Shown: positions 16,139 through 26,568 of the stretch, piece by piece
Position numbering within the stretch: the stretch's first letter is position 1
How the letters are laid out: each line of letters begins with the position of its first letter
NCBI GenBank assembly: GCA_018660265.1
Contig: JABJKS010000031.1
Location: 1-64,000, forward strand
Reading direction: 5' to 3'
Origin: Rhodospirillaceae bacterium
GTDB taxonomy: Bacteria; Pseudomonadota; Alphaproteobacteria; GCA-2731375
Length of the DNA stretch: 64,000 nucleotides
Translations under genes and position numbers: made by a program
The notes under the pieces: generated by a model
What the model was told of the DNA's origin: nothing
The model's input: only the letters and a program-made list of their open reading frames with translations
Databases searched by the model: none

Positions 16139-19100
16139 ATGCTGGACAAGAGAGTACGGGAAGAACGGGAAATTCGCCTCGAAGGCGTTGCCCATATGCT
16201 GGATGAACGCTTCAAACGCGCCGAAGCGGACGAGATCAAGGCGTTTTTTGAGCAGTTTTATGCCAGGGTTCCCACCGAAGATGTGAACGAGGCGTCGGCG
16301 GAAAACCTCTATGGTGCAGCCCTGTCGCTGTGGAAATTCGCCGCCCAACGGACTGCGGATCAGACCAAATTGCGGGTCTATAACCCGCGCATGGAAGAAC
16401 ACGGCTGGAAATCCCCCCATACAATCGTCGAAATTGTCACAGAAGATATGCCGTTTTTGGTGGATTCCATTACCTCCAATCTGAACCAGTGGGATTGTCA
16501 GGTGCATTTGGCGATCCACCCGGTGGTCAGGCTAAGACGCGGCGACAATGGTGCGCGGGAAGAACTGCTTCCCCCCGTACCCAACGGCAAACCGGGGTTG
16601 AGCGAAGCCGTCATGCATATCCAAATCGCCGAACAAAGTGATCCAGGCGCATTGCAAAAGATCACGGACGATTTGTGTGGGGTGCTGCGGGACATCCATG
16701 TGGCCGTGTCCGATTGGCCCGCCATGTTGGCGCAATTGGATGACACCATCGCCAATATGAAGACCGGTGCCTTCCCGCAAAGCAAGGCCGAAGTCGCTGA
16801 GTCCGAAGCATTCCTGGCCTGGATGCGGGAGAACCATTTCACCTTGCTGGGGTGTCGTGATTACAGCTACAAGCAGGGTACGGCGAAGTCCGGTTCCGCC
16901 GATCAATTGGATATTCTACCCGGCACGTCGTTGGGCATTTTTCGGGATGAAGCGCGGAATATTTTGACCCGCCCCGATGGCAACACCGCTGCTGCTACGG
17001 CAACCATTGCGCAACAATTTATTCGCCGCGACGAAATACTGCTGGTAACCAAAACCGGTGTCCGGGGCACGGTGCATCGTCCGGTGCATATGGATTATAT
17101 CGGCGTCAAACGCTATAACGGCAAGGGCAAGCTCATTGGCGAGCGGCGCTTTGTCGGGCTATTCACATCGTCCGCCTTTAATCGCACGCCACGTGATATT
17201 CCCTTGTTGCGGCGCAAGCTTTCCCTGGCCCTGGAGCAGGCCGGGTTGGAGCCCAGCAGCCATGACGGCAAGGCATTGACCCACATCCTAGAAACCTATC
17301 CCAGGGATGAATTGTGGCAGATCGATGTGCCCACCCTGACCCGGATCGCAACAGGCATTCTTGATCTGCAGGAGCGTCCGCGCTTTCGCTTGTTTGCCCG
17401 TCGCGACACGTTCGAGCGTTATTTCACGGTTCTGGTTTACATGCCGCGGGAGCGCTTGAACACGGAGTTGCGTGAGCGTTTCACCGACCTGTTGTGCCAG
17501 GCGGTTAATGGCCGCCTTTCGAATTACTATACGGAAGTGACCCAAAGCCCTCTGGCGCGGGTGCATTTCATACTGGGCATCAATGCGGGAGGGGTGCCGG
17601 AAGAACTGGATTTTGCTGCCATCGAAAAGCGCCTGATCGCCGCAGCGCGCGATTGGCAGGATGATTTCTATGACGCCCTGGTGGATCATTGGGGTGAAGA
17701 AGGCGGCAATCGTCTGGCGGCCCGCTATGGCAAGGCTTTCCCAACCTCCTATACAGAACATTTCAACGCCGAATTTGCCCTTCGCGATATCGACGGTATC
17801 GAAGTCTTGAACAATGGCGGCGATGTCAGCCTGAATATCTATCGTATGATCGAAGATGGCGATCATGTGGTGCGTTTCAAGATTTATCATCCCGGTCAGG
17901 CGCTACCGTTGTCCGACTGCCTGCCTATGATGGAGAATATGGGCCTCCGCGTGATTGGAGAGGAGCCGTACCGTATTGCCTTGGCGGGGGAGGAGACAAT
18001 CTGGATCCACAACTTCCTGCTTGAAGAACAAGATGGCGAGGCCGTGGACCTGACTGCCCTGAAGGCCGGATTTGAAGAAGCTTTTGCCAAGGTATGGCGC
18101 GGCGAAGTTGAAGATGACGGCTTTAACCGCCTGGTCCTGAAAGCCGGCCTTGGCTGGCGTCATGTTGTCGTCCTGCGGACTTTGTGCAAATACCTCCGGC
18201 AAACCGGGATCGCCTACAGCCAGGACTATATGGAAGAGACCCTGGCCCGGAACCATGGCATCACGAACATGATTTCAGCCTTGTTTCAGGTCCGCTTTGA
18301 CCCAGCTGCCACGAAAGGCCGGCAGGCAAAAGTTGATAAACTGATCAAGGGTATCATGGATGGTCTGGAGGCCGTGGAAAGCCTGGACGAAGACGGTATT
18401 CTGCGCCGTTTCCTGAATTTGATACAGGCGGCACTGCGGACCAACTATTTCCAGGTCGATGAAAACGGCCAACCGAAAACATATCTGTCCATCAAGTTCG
18501 ATAGCCAGGCGGTGGACGAATTGCCACTGCCCAGGCCGTTTCGGGAGATTTTTGTCTATTCACCACGTGTTGAAGGCGTCCATTTGCGCGGCGGCAAAGT
18601 GGCACGCGGTGGTCTGCGCTGGTCCGACCGGCGCGAGGATTTCCGCACCGAGGTCCTGGGCCTGATGAAGGCGCAGATGGTGAAAAATGCGGTTATTGTG
18701 CCGGTTGGTTCCAAGGGCGGATTTGTACCCAAACGTCTACCCCCCATTGGTCCTGGTGCGGGCGGGCGGGAAGCAGCCCAGGAAGAGGCCATCGCCTGTT
18801 ACAAAACCTTTATCCGCGGCCTGTTGGACGTTACCGATAATTTGAGTGGTACGGATGTGGTCCCGCCGCCGTTGGTGGAACGTTACGACGAAGATGATCC
18901 CTACTTGGTGGTTGCCGCAGACAAGGGCACGGCGACATTTTCCGATATCGCGAACGGCGTGGCCATCGATTACGGCTTTTGGCTGGGGGATGCCTTCGCG
19001 TCCGGTGGGGCAAAGGGCTATGACCATAAGGTCATGGGGATCACGGCGCGGGGTGCCTGGGAATCCGTCAAGCGGCATTTCCGGGAAATGGGCCGGGATA

Positions 19101-21007
19101 TCCAGAACGAAGATTTCACCGTTGTCGGTTGCGGCGACATGTCGGGTGATGTGTTCGGCAACGGCATGTTGCTGTCAAAGCATATTCGCCTGCTGGCCGC
19201 CTTCGATCACCGCAATATCTTCATTGATCCAAGCCCGGATGCGGCTGTCAGTTGGCGGGAGCGGGAGCGTCTGTTCGCCCTGCCCCGATCATCCTGGGAA
19301 GACTACGAGGGCAAGTTGATCTCCAAAGGCGGCGGTGTTTTTGACCGCAAGGCCAAGGCGATTGATCTAAGCCCGGAGATGACGCGTTTGACCGGCCTGC
19401 AGGCAAAATCGGTAACCCCCAATGAATTGATCCATGCCCTTCTGCAAGCAGAGGCGGATCTGCTGTGGTTCGGCGGCATCGGCACCTATATCAAGGCGGC
19501 CAGTGAAAGCGATCTGAATGCCGGTGACCGGGCCAATGATGCGGTTCGGATCAATGGCAGCGAATTGCGCGCCAAGGTGGTGGGTGAGGGTGGCAATCTT
19601 GGCATTACGCAATTGGGCCGGTTGGAGATTGCGCAAGCCGGCGGTCGTCTGAACAGCGATGCCATCGATAATTCCGCCGGCGTCGATTGCTCGGACCACG
19701 AGGTCAACATTAAGGTTCTGATCGATGCGGTCGTCGCCGATGGCGAGATGACGGACAAGCAGCGCAACCGCTTGCTGGTGGAGATGACGGACGAAGTTGG
19801 TGAGTTGGTGCTGCGGGACAATTATCTGCAGACCCAATCATTGAGCGTATTGGAACAGCAGGCTCCGGCGTTGTTGGAATCCCATGCCCGCTATATGCGT
19901 GATTTGGAGCGGGATGACTTGCTCGACCGCGAAGTGGAATTTTTGCCCGATGACGAAGCCTTGGCGGACCGGGCCGCCGATGGCAAAGGGCTGACCCGAC
20001 CGGAACTTTCAGTTCTGCTGTCTTATGCCAAGATGGAATTGTATGACAAATTGCTGGCCTCCGATGTGACCAAATCAGAGGGCTTGGTGCCTGATTTGAT
20101 CAAATACTTTCCCAGACCCTTGCGTCATGGCCAGCGCGAAGCAATCCTCAAACATCGTCTGCGCCCCGAAATTATTGCCACCGTTTTGGCCAACTCCATC
20201 GTTAATCGGGTTGGCATCACTTTTGTGCACGATGTCATCGAAGAGACCGGTGCCTCGGTCGAGGCTATATCGCGCAGCTATGCCGCAGCCCGTGATCTGT
20301 TCGACATGCGCCACATCTGGGGAGAGACCGAGACCCTGGACAATAACGTTGCCACGGCTTTGCAAACGGAAATTGTCCTGTCCACGGCGGGTTTCCTACG
20401 TCGGATGACCCTGTGGTTTCTACAGAATGCTGAACAGCCGCTGCGCATTAATTCAATCGTGACCGCGTTCGGTCCCGGCGTCGCCAGTCTGTCCGATCAA
20501 TTGGGAAAAATCGTCGGCAGCCATGAAAGCAAAAGAATTGCGGCAGGCGTTGCGGCGTTGGTCAAACAAGGTGTGCCAGAGGCCATGGCCCGGCGGATCG
20601 AAGGATTGGTATCAATGACCGCAGCCTGCGACATCGTCCAGGTAGCAGCTGATTGCGACCGACCGGTTGTAGAAGTCGGTCAGGTCCATTTTGCCCTGGG
20701 TGCCCGGTTGGGCCTGGACCGTCTTTGCACGGCGGCTGAGGCTTTGGAGGCGGAGGATTATTGGCAGCGCCAGGCGATTACCTCCATCGTCGATGACTTG
20801 CGTGGACAACAGCGGGCCCTGACCTCAGTCGTTTTACGCCAGGCCAATGGCGCGGCGGGGGAAAAGGCCGTGGAGAAATGGTGCGTCGCCAACGAGCCTG
20901 AAATCAGACGTAGTGACGAAATGATCGCCGAGTTTGAGGCTGGCGGTATTGATATTGCAAAACTTGCCCTGGCAAACCGCTATATGCGTCGGTTGATTAT
21001 AGGTTAA
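16139..21007 (+). CDS. NAD-specific glutamate dehydrogenase, large (180-kDa) class
   Basis: 1622 aa. Oxidises glutamate to 2-oxoglutarate and ammonia with NAD+, a catabolic enzyme. The length fits the large proteobacterial class with long N- and C-terminal regulatory parts around a central catalytic core. Core signatures near residues 820-1010 include GGLRWSDRREDFRTEVL, MVKNAVIVPVGSKGGFV, DFTVVGCGDMSGDVFGNGML (NAD fold) and, later, KVVGEGGNLGITQLGR with NSAGVDCSDHEVN. The N-terminal half includes ACT-like segments (FTLLGCRDY). GAGGGA lies before the ATG. It stands alone with about 250 nt upstream, probably its own promoter. Confidence 0.96.
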   Translation: MLDKRVREEREIRLEGVAHMLDERFKRAEADEIKAFFEQFYARVPTEDVNEASAENLYGAALSLWKFAAQRTADQTKLRVYNPRMEEHGWKSPHTIVEIVTEDMPFLVDSITSNLNQWDCQVHLAIHPVVRLRRGDNGAREELLPPVPNGKPGLSEAVMHIQIAEQSDPGALQKITDDLCGVLRDIHVAVSDWPAMLAQLDDTIANMKTGAFPQSKAEVAESEAFLAWMRENHFTLLGCRDYSYKQGTAKSGSADQLDILPGTSLGIFRDEARNILTRPDGNTAAATATIAQQFIRRDEILLVTKTGVRGTVHRPVHMDYIGVKRYNGKGKLIGERRFVGLFTSSAFNRTPRDIPLLRRKLSLALEQAGLEPSSHDGKALTHILETYPRDELWQIDVPTLTRIATGILDLQERPRFRLFARRDTFERYFTVLVYMPRERLNTELRERFTDLLCQAVNGRLSNYYTEVTQSPLARVHFILGINAGGVPEELDFAAIEKRLIAAARDWQDDFYDALVDHWGEEGGNRLAARYGKAFPTSYTEHFNAEFALRDIDGIEVLNNGGDVSLNIYRMIEDGDHVVRFKIYHPGQALPLSDCLPMMENMGLRVIGEEPYRIALAGEETIWIHNFLLEEQDGEAVDLTALKAGFEEAFAKVWRGEVEDDGFNRLVLKAGLGWRHVVVLRTLCKYLRQTGIAYSQDYMEETLARNHGITNMISALFQVRFDPAATKGRQAKVDKLIKGIMDGLEAVESLDEDGILRRFLNLIQAALRTNYFQVDENGQPKTYLSIKFDSQAVDELPLPRPFREIFVYSPRVEGVHLRGGKVARGGLRWSDRREDFRTEVLGLMKAQMVKNAVIVPVGSKGGFVPKRLPPIGPGAGGREAAQEEAIACYKTFIRGLLDVTDNLSGTDVVPPPLVERYDEDDPYLVVAADKGTATFSDIANGVAIDYGFWLGDAFASGGAKGYDHKVMGITARGAWESVKRHFREMGRDIQNEDFTVVGCGDMSGDVFGNGMLLSKHIRLLAAFDHRNIFIDPSPDAAVSWRERERLFALPRSSWEDYEGKLISKGGGVFDRKAKAIDLSPEMTRLTGLQAKSVTPNELIHALLQAEADLLWFGGIGTYIKAASESDLNAGDRANDAVRINGSELRAKVVGEGGNLGITQLGRLEIAQAGGRLNSDAIDNSAGVDCSDHEVNIKVLIDAVVADGEMTDKQRNRLLVEMTDEVGELVLRDNYLQTQSLSVLEQQAPALLESHARYMRDLERDDLLDREVEFLPDDEALADRAADGKGLTRPELSVLLSYAKMELYDKLLASDVTKSEGLVPDLIKYFPRPLRHGQREAILKHRLRPEIIATVLANSIVNRVGITFVHDVIEETGASVEAISRSYAAARDLFDMRHIWGETETLDNNVATALQTEIVLSTAGFLRRMTLWFLQNAEQPLRINSIVTAFGPGVASLSDQLGKIVGSHESKRIAAGVAALVKQGVPEAMARRIEGLVSMTAACDIVQVAADCDRPVVEVGQVHFALGARLGLDRLCTAAEALEAEDYWQRQAITSIVDDLRGQQRALTSVVLRQANGAAGEKAVEKWCVANEPEIRRSDEMIAEFEAGGIDIAKLALANRYMRRLIIG

Positions 21008-21076
21008 GCTTTCCCCCAGATATTCTATGGGCGTGATCCGTCGGGACCCGCGCCGTGATTTTTTGGGGGGAAAGCT

Positions 21077-22501
21077 ATGGTGGCGCGTGATGGCGGGCTG
21101 GAGGAAGAGTTAACGGTCTTCGGCACTCGACCTTCCGGTCGTTTGGGTACCTTTAGCTGGGCCATGTTTGATTGGGCTAACCAACCCTATTTCACCCTTA
21201 TTACGACATTTATTTTCGCGCCCTATTTTGCCTCTGCCGTGGTCGGCGATGCGGTTCGGGGCCAGGAATTATGGGGCTATGGCCAGGCTGTCGCCGGTCT
21301 TTGCATCGCCCTCCTCAGCCCCGTCATGGGTGCCATCGCCGATGCGGCTGGTCGGCGCAAACCGTGGATCCTGGTTTTTCAGAGCCTTTGTGTTCTGGCC
21401 TGTGCCGGCCTTTGGCTGGCCATGCCCGGGGCCGCGGACCGCGACCTGGTGATGATCCTCGGCCTGGTTGTGCTGGCAAGTCTGGGGGCTGAGTTCGCGA
21501 TGGTTTTCAACAATGCCATGCTGCCGGGCCTGACGACAAAAAATCGCCTGGGTCGTCTGTCCGGACAGGCCTGGGCCATGGGCTATTTGGGTGGCTTGTT
21601 GACCCTGGGGTTTGTCCTGGGCGGGTTCAGCCTGCCGGAGGTGCCGTTGTTCGGTCTCGACAAGGCGAGCCATGAACATGATCGCATGGTCGGGCCCCTG
21701 TCTGCCATATGGATGGTTGTTTTCGTCTTGCCAATGTTTCTATTTACGCCCGACACACCGCCCAGCGGGCTGGGACTGGCCCGATCCACGCGACTTGGGC
21801 TAGGGCAATTGGCCGGTACACTGCGCGCGGCGGGTCATTATCGCAATGTCCTGTTGTTTCTAATCGCCCGCATGATTTATTTCGACGGGCTTTCCGCCGT
21901 TTTCGCCTTTGGCGGAATTTATGCCGCCGGAATATTTGGCTGGACCACGACGAATTTGGGCATTTTCGGCATCATTATCACCATATTTGCCGCCGTGGGT
22001 GCGGTTGCCGGTGGCTGGTTGGATGATCGCATCGGCTCTAAACGTACAATCGTTATGTCGGTCGTTGGCTTGATCGTCGCCACCTTGGGCATAATCTCCA
22101 TCACGGTTGATGGCCGGGGTGGTGAGGGGCGCATGGATACGATCTTTTTCTTTGTTCACTATGCTGTCGCGCCACCAGGTGAGGGGATGTTCACCACGTT
22201 GGCAGAACAGATATTCCTGGTTTTCGGCATTCTGATTGGCATTTTCGGTGGCCCGGCACAGGCCGCCTCCCGCACGATGATCGCACGCTTGGCTCCGGTG
22301 GAAAAAATAGGCGAATTTTACGGACTTTATGCACTTTCGGGCAAGGCAACCGCTTTCATGGCGCCCCTGGTCGTCGCTTTGATTACCGGAATTACACAAA
22401 GCCAGCGGGCTGGTGTCGCCATAATTTTGGTATTCCTGGTACTTGGCCTGTTATTGATGTTGCCAGTACGTGAGGAGCGCGCTGTAACAGTGCAAAAATA
22501 A
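21077..22501 (+). CDS. Atg22/UMF1-type MFS transporter
   Basis: 474 aa, about 12 membrane helices. The start [25 protein letters not shown] (quoted in part) is the signature of the UMF1/Atg22-like branch of the major facilitator superfamily: a membrane-entry FDWANQ, then [22 protein letters not shown] is the motif A loop and [17 protein letters not shown] is typical of the C-terminal half. In yeast Atg22 exports vacuolar amino acids; bacterial substrates are largely unknown. A strong purine-rich SD (GGGGGGAAAG) precedes ATG. It follows the NAD-GDH gene by 69 nt and may share its transcript, which would be consistent with amino-acid transport, but this is inference. Confidence 0.85.
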   Translation: MVARDGGLEEELTVFGTRPSGRLGTFSWAMFDWANQPYFTLITTFIFAPYFASAVVGDAVRGQELWGYGQAVAGLCIALLSPVMGAIADAAGRRKPWILVFQSLCVLACAGLWLAMPGAADRDLVMILGLVVLASLGAEFAMVFNNAMLPGLTTKNRLGRLSGQAWAMGYLGGLLTLGFVLGGFSLPEVPLFGLDKASHEHDRMVGPLSAIWMVVFVLPMFLFTPDTPPSGLGLARSTRLGLGQLAGTLRAAGHYRNVLLFLIARMIYFDGLSAVFAFGGIYAAGIFGWTTTNLGIFGIIITIFAAVGAVAGGWLDDRIGSKRTIVMSVVGLIVATLGIISITVDGRGGEGRMDTIFFFVHYAVAPPGEGMFTTLAEQIFLVFGILIGIFGGPAQAASRTMIARLAPVEKIGEFYGLYALSGKATAFMAPLVVALITGITQSQRAGVAIILVFLVLGLLLMLPVREERAVTVQK

Positions 22502-22523
22502 AACTGGCGTCACGACCGGGCGG

Positions 22524-22555
22524 CCGCATCTGGGTTGAAAGCAAACCAGATGCGG
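22524..22555. terminator. Bidirectional terminator hairpin between convergent genes
   Basis: CCGCATCTGG (22524-22533) and CCAGATGCGG (22546-22555) form a perfect 10-bp stem with a 12-nt loop. It lies between the convergent MFS transporter and ThDP-enzyme genes, so it could serve both. No clear T-run flanks it. Confidence 0.6.
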
Positions 22556-22728
22556 GCAGCACATTCAGTTTCTCAATTCCAATAGCCGCAAAATAACGAA
22601 CGTTGAAATAGAACCCGCTCATTATTTCGCCGCGACCTGACCTTGGGGTGCCTGTTCCGCAGGGTCTTTGTGGGAACGCTGCCCGCCAGGACGCCGGCCA
22701 GTGTTTTTGTCCTGCTTAACAACGTTGG

Positions 22729-24453
22729 TTATTTGTGCTCTCTGTTGCGGGCTTCGAATTCTGCAAACTCGCTCATGAACGGCGCGGCGATATCCGCATT
22801 GATTTTGCAATCCAGGAATATCGGACCGTCAGGGTTTTGCAGCATGGGGGCAATGGCGCGCAGATCTTCCAAAGACCGTATGGTCGCTGCTTCATAGCCA
22901 AAAGCCTCGGCAACCGGTGCGAAATCCACATCCGGGAACAGGGATTTGCCGACGGGTTGTTGATGGGCGCGCAACAGGTGTAGCTCCGCCCCATAAGCGC
23001 AATCGTTCATCAGGATGATAATCATGGGCAGATCTTCGCGAGCCGGGGTGTCCAAATCATTCATGCTCATGGAAAATCCGCCATCGCCAACGATTAAAAC
23101 CGTTGTCGCCTCTGGCCGACCTTTGGCCACCCCAAGCGCGGTGCCGAAGCCAAGGCCCAGGGAGGCGAATTCGGAGGTGAACTTAAAATGGCCTGGCCCT
23201 TGGGCCGCGATATAGGGCACGGCACCTAAAAAGTTCCCGGCGTCATAAACCAGATCACGATCACTGGGCAAAAGCCGGTCCAGCTCCATCGCCAGGGCGC
23301 GTGGGTCGACAGTGTGGGCGGTATGGGCGGCCTGGAAATCCGATGCGATATCGAAATCGGCGATGTCCTGGCGGACAGCGGCGGCATGGAAAGGCTTTTC
23401 CCCCGCGCTGCGTTCCGGTGCGGCGGCAAGCAATTGTTCCGCCACCACTTTGGCATCGCCGACCAGGGCCAGATCCGCGCTGGTCCAGCGCCCGATATTG
23501 CTGCGCATACGATCGACTTGGATCAAGGGTACTGCGGGCAGGGAATTGCCGAAACTCATGGTCAGAAAATTCAAACCGGCACCAAAGACCAGCACGCAAT
23601 CGGCCTGTGCGGCATAACGCCGGCCCATGGAGTGGGAGAAGGAGCCGATGATATCAAGGTTATTGGGATTGCCGCGGAACATATCCTTGCCCCGGGCCGA
23701 GGTGATCAATAGCGCACCGATTTTCTCGGCCAGCTTTTCCAACGTCTTGCCCGCATCGGCCCGATGAGCGCCCAGCCCGGCCACGATCAGGGGCCGTTCG
23801 CTGTTGGCAAGCAGGGCCAGGGCGGCATCTATGCCCTGGCTTCGCGTCGGCGCGCCCGGGGCTGGCGCTGGCACGACGATGCCCGGGTCATCATCAGGCA
23901 CGACGATGTCAGCCGTTTGCACGTCGACCGGCAAATGCAGGGTCACTGCATTGCCACGGCTGGCAACGACAATGGCGTCGGCCAGGGCAGCGCGGGCCGC
24001 CTGGGGCGATCTGGGGGAAAATGTCTGAAGGCCGGCTGCCGCCAGCACGCCGCTGGCGTTAAACGCCTTGTAGTCGGGTCCGATTGTATTGACCGCGCCG
24101 CCACCCACCGGCATCTCACCATAAATGATCAGGACTTTTGAGCCGGTACGGGAGGCAGAGACGGCCGCATGCAAACCATTGGCCGCCGCCGGGCCCCGGC
24201 CAATTATGGCAATCCCAAGACGTCCGGTGGTGGAGCTGTAACCCTCCGCCATGGCGATGGCATTATTTTCGTGACGGCCACCGATGAAAGGAATGCCGAT
24301 GGTATCGATCTCGGTCGCGAACAATGCGGTATCATCGCTCATCAATCCGAACACGCATTCAACGCCAAGATTTTTTATGTCATGGGCCAAGGCCTGATAA
24401 GTGGGCATGCGATGCCCGGATTGTGCATTGTCGTTTGTTGAAGCCGTCGTCAT
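22729..24453 (-). CDS. ThDP-dependent acetolactate-synthase-like enzyme
   Basis: 574 aa from the ATG at 24453, which has GGGAGGAATTC before it. It has the three-domain layout of ThDP decarboxylases/synthases. The N-terminal PYR domain has FGLMSDD and the catalytic Glu62 in GGRHENNAIAMAEGY. A central nucleotide-fold domain has LPVDVQTAD. The C-terminal PP domain has GDGGFSMSMNDL followed by MNDCAYG, the GDG...N metal/ThDP motif. Relatives include acetolactate synthase, benzaldehyde lyase and oxalyl-CoA decarboxylase; the substrate cannot be assigned. No regulatory ilvH-like subunit is nearby, arguing against a biosynthetic role. Divergent from a carotenoid oxygenase gene. Confidence 0.85.
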   Translation of the reverse strand: MTTASTNDNAQSGHRMPTYQALAHDIKNLGVECVFGLMSDDTALFATEIDTIGIPFIGGRHENNAIAMAEGYSSTTGRLGIAIIGRGPAAANGLHAAVSASRTGSKVLIIYGEMPVGGGAVNTIGPDYKAFNASGVLAAAGLQTFSPRSPQAARAALADAIVVASRGNAVTLHLPVDVQTADIVVPDDDPGIVVPAPAPGAPTRSQGIDAALALLANSERPLIVAGLGAHRADAGKTLEKLAEKIGALLITSARGKDMFRGNPNNLDIIGSFSHSMGRRYAAQADCVLVFGAGLNFLTMSFGNSLPAVPLIQVDRMRSNIGRWTSADLALVGDAKVVAEQLLAAAPERSAGEKPFHAAAVRQDIADFDIASDFQAAHTAHTVDPRALAMELDRLLPSDRDLVYDAGNFLGAVPYIAAQGPGHFKFTSEFASLGLGFGTALGVAKGRPEATTVLIVGDGGFSMSMNDLDTPAREDLPMIIILMNDCAYGAELHLLRAHQQPVGKSLFPDVDFAPVAEAFGYEAATIRSLEDLRAIAPMLQNPDGPIFLDCKINADIAAPFMSEFAEFEARNREHK

Positions 24454-24569
24454 TCTGAATTCCTCCCAGTTGCCATAGGGCAGCAAATAATTGCCTGCGA
24501 GTATAGATTGTCAGGACATATGCGCAAACAATGCGCTTGCTGTATGGTGGGGGTGGGATTTCATAGGCA

Positions 24570-26030
24570 ATGAACAATCGGGGTGTTGGGGATATGACCA
24601 GCCAGGAAAACGGGAAGCGTTCTTATCCGGTGAACAAGTACCTTGAAGGCAACTACGCGCCGGTAAGTGGCGAGCATGTGGTTGAATTTGAGGATATGGA
24701 GGTGCTGGGTGAAGTGCCCCAGGACCTGGATGGGGTTTATGTACGCAATGGCCCGAATAATCAGCATCCGGCCCTTGGCAACTATCACCGCTATGACGGG
24801 GATGGCATGTTGCATGGGGTGCGTTTTAAAGATGGTCGCGCCACATATCGCAACAAGTGGATCCATACCACCTGCTTTGACGAGGAGGCTGCGGCCGGCG
24901 AGGCCCTGTGGGGCGGTATGCTTGATGCCCGCCGCGGCGACCGGCCTGATATGCCCTTGAAGGATACCGCCAACACGGACGTTGTCATGCATGCGGGCAA
25001 GTTGGTGGCAACCTGGTATATCTCAGGCGATCCCTATCTTGTTGATCCGATAACTTTGGAATCGCTAGGCCAGTCGGATTTCGGCGGCAAACGGACCACA
25101 AAAATTTCGGCGCATTCAAAGACCGACGAAAGTACGGACGATTTCATCTTTTTCGATTACAGCCGGGATTACCCCTATATGAACCATGGGGTGATCGACA
25201 AAAACGGCGCGATGACTGCCTTTACCCCGGTGGAGCTGCCGGGCCCCCGGCTGCCCCATGATATGTGGATCTCTCACAGCTACACGATCCTGCATGATTT
25301 ACCGCTGATTTATGACGAGGAAGCCTATGCCCACGGCCGGGTCAAGCTGCGCTTTGAAGAAGACTGGCCGACCCGGTTCGGCGTGTTGCCCCGCCACGGT
25401 ACAGGCGATGATATCCGTTGGTACGAGTTTGCACCGTGTTATATCCTGCACACCATCAATGCCTGGGAGAACGGCGATTGGCTGCATATGACCGGCTGCC
25501 GGATACAGCCCCACACGGACGGTCAGGGCAATCCGGACCTGCAATCCATCATCACCATCATGGGCCGGCACGGCCTGGATGCCCGCCTGTACCGCTGGTC
25601 GATAAATTTGCTGACCGGCGAGACGAAGGAAAGCCTGTTGGACGATAAATGGAATGCAGAATTCCCCACCTGGAATAATTCCGCTATGGGCGAACCTATG
25701 AAATATGCCTATTGCGCCCAGATCCGTCATGAACCGGTGATCAATTTTCCCGGACTGATGAAATTTGATCTCGATAACGGTGTCTCGGAAGTGCATAGCG
25801 CGGGCCCCGGTTATACCTATTCAGAGGCACCCTTTGCGCCCGCCGTCGGCGCTACGGGGGAGGACCATGGTTATGTAGTCAGCTTCGTACGCAACGCTGA
25901 GGCGGGACAATCCGAGGTCCATATCATTGATGCACAGAATTTCTCTGCCCCGCCGGTCTGTAAACTTATCCTGCCCCATCGCGTCCCCGAAGGCTTCCAC
26001 GCCACCTGGGCGCGGGGCGATCTGTTATAG
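24570..26030 (+). CDS. Carotenoid/stilbene cleavage oxygenase
   Basis: 486 aa (478 if ATG 24594 is used; GGGG lies before both). Non-haem iron dioxygenase of the carotenoid oxygenase (RPE65/lignostilbene dioxygenase) family, cleaving a C=C bond to two carbonyls. The four iron-ligand histidines are visible: His182 (SAHSKTD), His242 (ILHDLP), His294 (HTINAWE) and His477 (EGFHATWARG). Other family markers are GVYVRNGPNNQ and YDGDGMLHGVRF near the N-terminus and FPTWNNSAMGEP-type contacts later. Substrate may be an apocarotenoid or a lignin-type stilbene. It shares a 116-bp divergent promoter region with the ThDP enzyme gene. Confidence 0.92.
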   Translation: MNNRGVGDMTSQENGKRSYPVNKYLEGNYAPVSGEHVVEFEDMEVLGEVPQDLDGVYVRNGPNNQHPALGNYHRYDGDGMLHGVRFKDGRATYRNKWIHTTCFDEEAAAGEALWGGMLDARRGDRPDMPLKDTANTDVVMHAGKLVATWYISGDPYLVDPITLESLGQSDFGGKRTTKISAHSKTDESTDDFIFFDYSRDYPYMNHGVIDKNGAMTAFTPVELPGPRLPHDMWISHSYTILHDLPLIYDEEAYAHGRVKLRFEEDWPTRFGVLPRHGTGDDIRWYEFAPCYILHTINAWENGDWLHMTGCRIQPHTDGQGNPDLQSIITIMGRHGLDARLYRWSINLLTGETKESLLDDKWNAEFPTWNNSAMGEPMKYAYCAQIRHEPVINFPGLMKFDLDNGVSEVHSAGPGYTYSEAPFAPAVGATGEDHGYVVSFVRNAEAGQSEVHIIDAQNFSAPPVCKLILPHRVPEGFHATWARGDLL

Positions 26031-26287
26031 GGGCATTGCCGTTAAGATCAGCAATTTGATAATCACGGATCAATGTTCATTCGGATTGAATGACCATTAC
26101 GGCTTTGGGAATTGTGGTGATTTGGGGCATCTCCGCACTTCACATTGCGGTCGTGTTGGGCTATAAACTGCCACAATCGGCTGGTGAAGCGTGGCGACTA
26201 CGTTGTCGCACCTGACTTTGCGGGCCTGGAATATATCATTTAATCATCGGGTTTTCTGCTTTTATTGGCGGAATTCTGCGGTTTTTC

Positions 26288-26296
26288 AAGGAGAAG
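26288..26296 (+). promoter_or_regulatory. Ribosome binding site of rpsU
   Basis: AAGGAGAAG, a near-perfect anti-SD match, sits seven bases (after GGAG) before CTG 26301 and ten before GTA 26304. It lies inside the frame that would open at ATG 26265, so that ATG is unlikely to be the true start. Confidence 0.7.
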
Positions 26297-26300
26297 ACCA

Positions 26301-26510
26301 CTGGTACAGGTCAGTGTTCGCGACAATAATGTCGATCAGGCGCTTCGTGCCCTGAAAAAGAAGTTACAGCGTGAAGGCGTCTTCCGTGAAATGAAAATGC
26401 GGAAGTATTTTGAGAAGCCTTCAGAACGCCGGGCCCGTGAAAAGGCCGAGGCGGTGCGTCGTGCGCGCAAATTAGCGCGCAAGCGGGCGCAAAAAGAAGG
26501 TTTGCTCTAA
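26301..26510 (+). CDS. rpsU: 30S ribosomal protein bS21, apparent CTG start
   Basis: 69 aa if translation begins at CTG 26301 ([20 protein letters not shown] follows). The body is a textbook bS21: [36 protein letters not shown] and a very basic C-terminal helix ([17 protein letters not shown]). The family normally starts about two residues before the VxVRDN segment, which matches CTG or GTA here. The upstream ATG at 26265 would add [12 protein letters not shown], which bS21 lacks, and has no SD. The stop codon lies within the dispersed repeat, whose hairpin likely terminates the transcript. Confidence 0.9.
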   Translation: MVQVSVRDNNVDQALRALKKKLQREGVFREMKMRKYFEKPSERRAREKAEAVRRARKLARKRAQKEGLL

Positions 26511-26568
26511 AGCAATTTTCAATTGCTCGTTTCTTGAGATTTAGAGCATGTTTAAATCAAACATGCTC
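26511..26568. repeat. Dispersed palindromic intergenic repeat, copy 3
   Basis: A shortened copy immediately after the rpsU stop. AGCAATT (26511-26517) pairs with AATTGCT (26521-26527). The spacer GTTTCTTGAGATTTA follows, then a perfect 10-bp hairpin GAGCATGTTT (26544-26553) with AAACATGCTC (26559-26568). The large palindrome is reduced to its outer arms. Position suggests use as the rpsU terminator. Confidence 0.75.
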
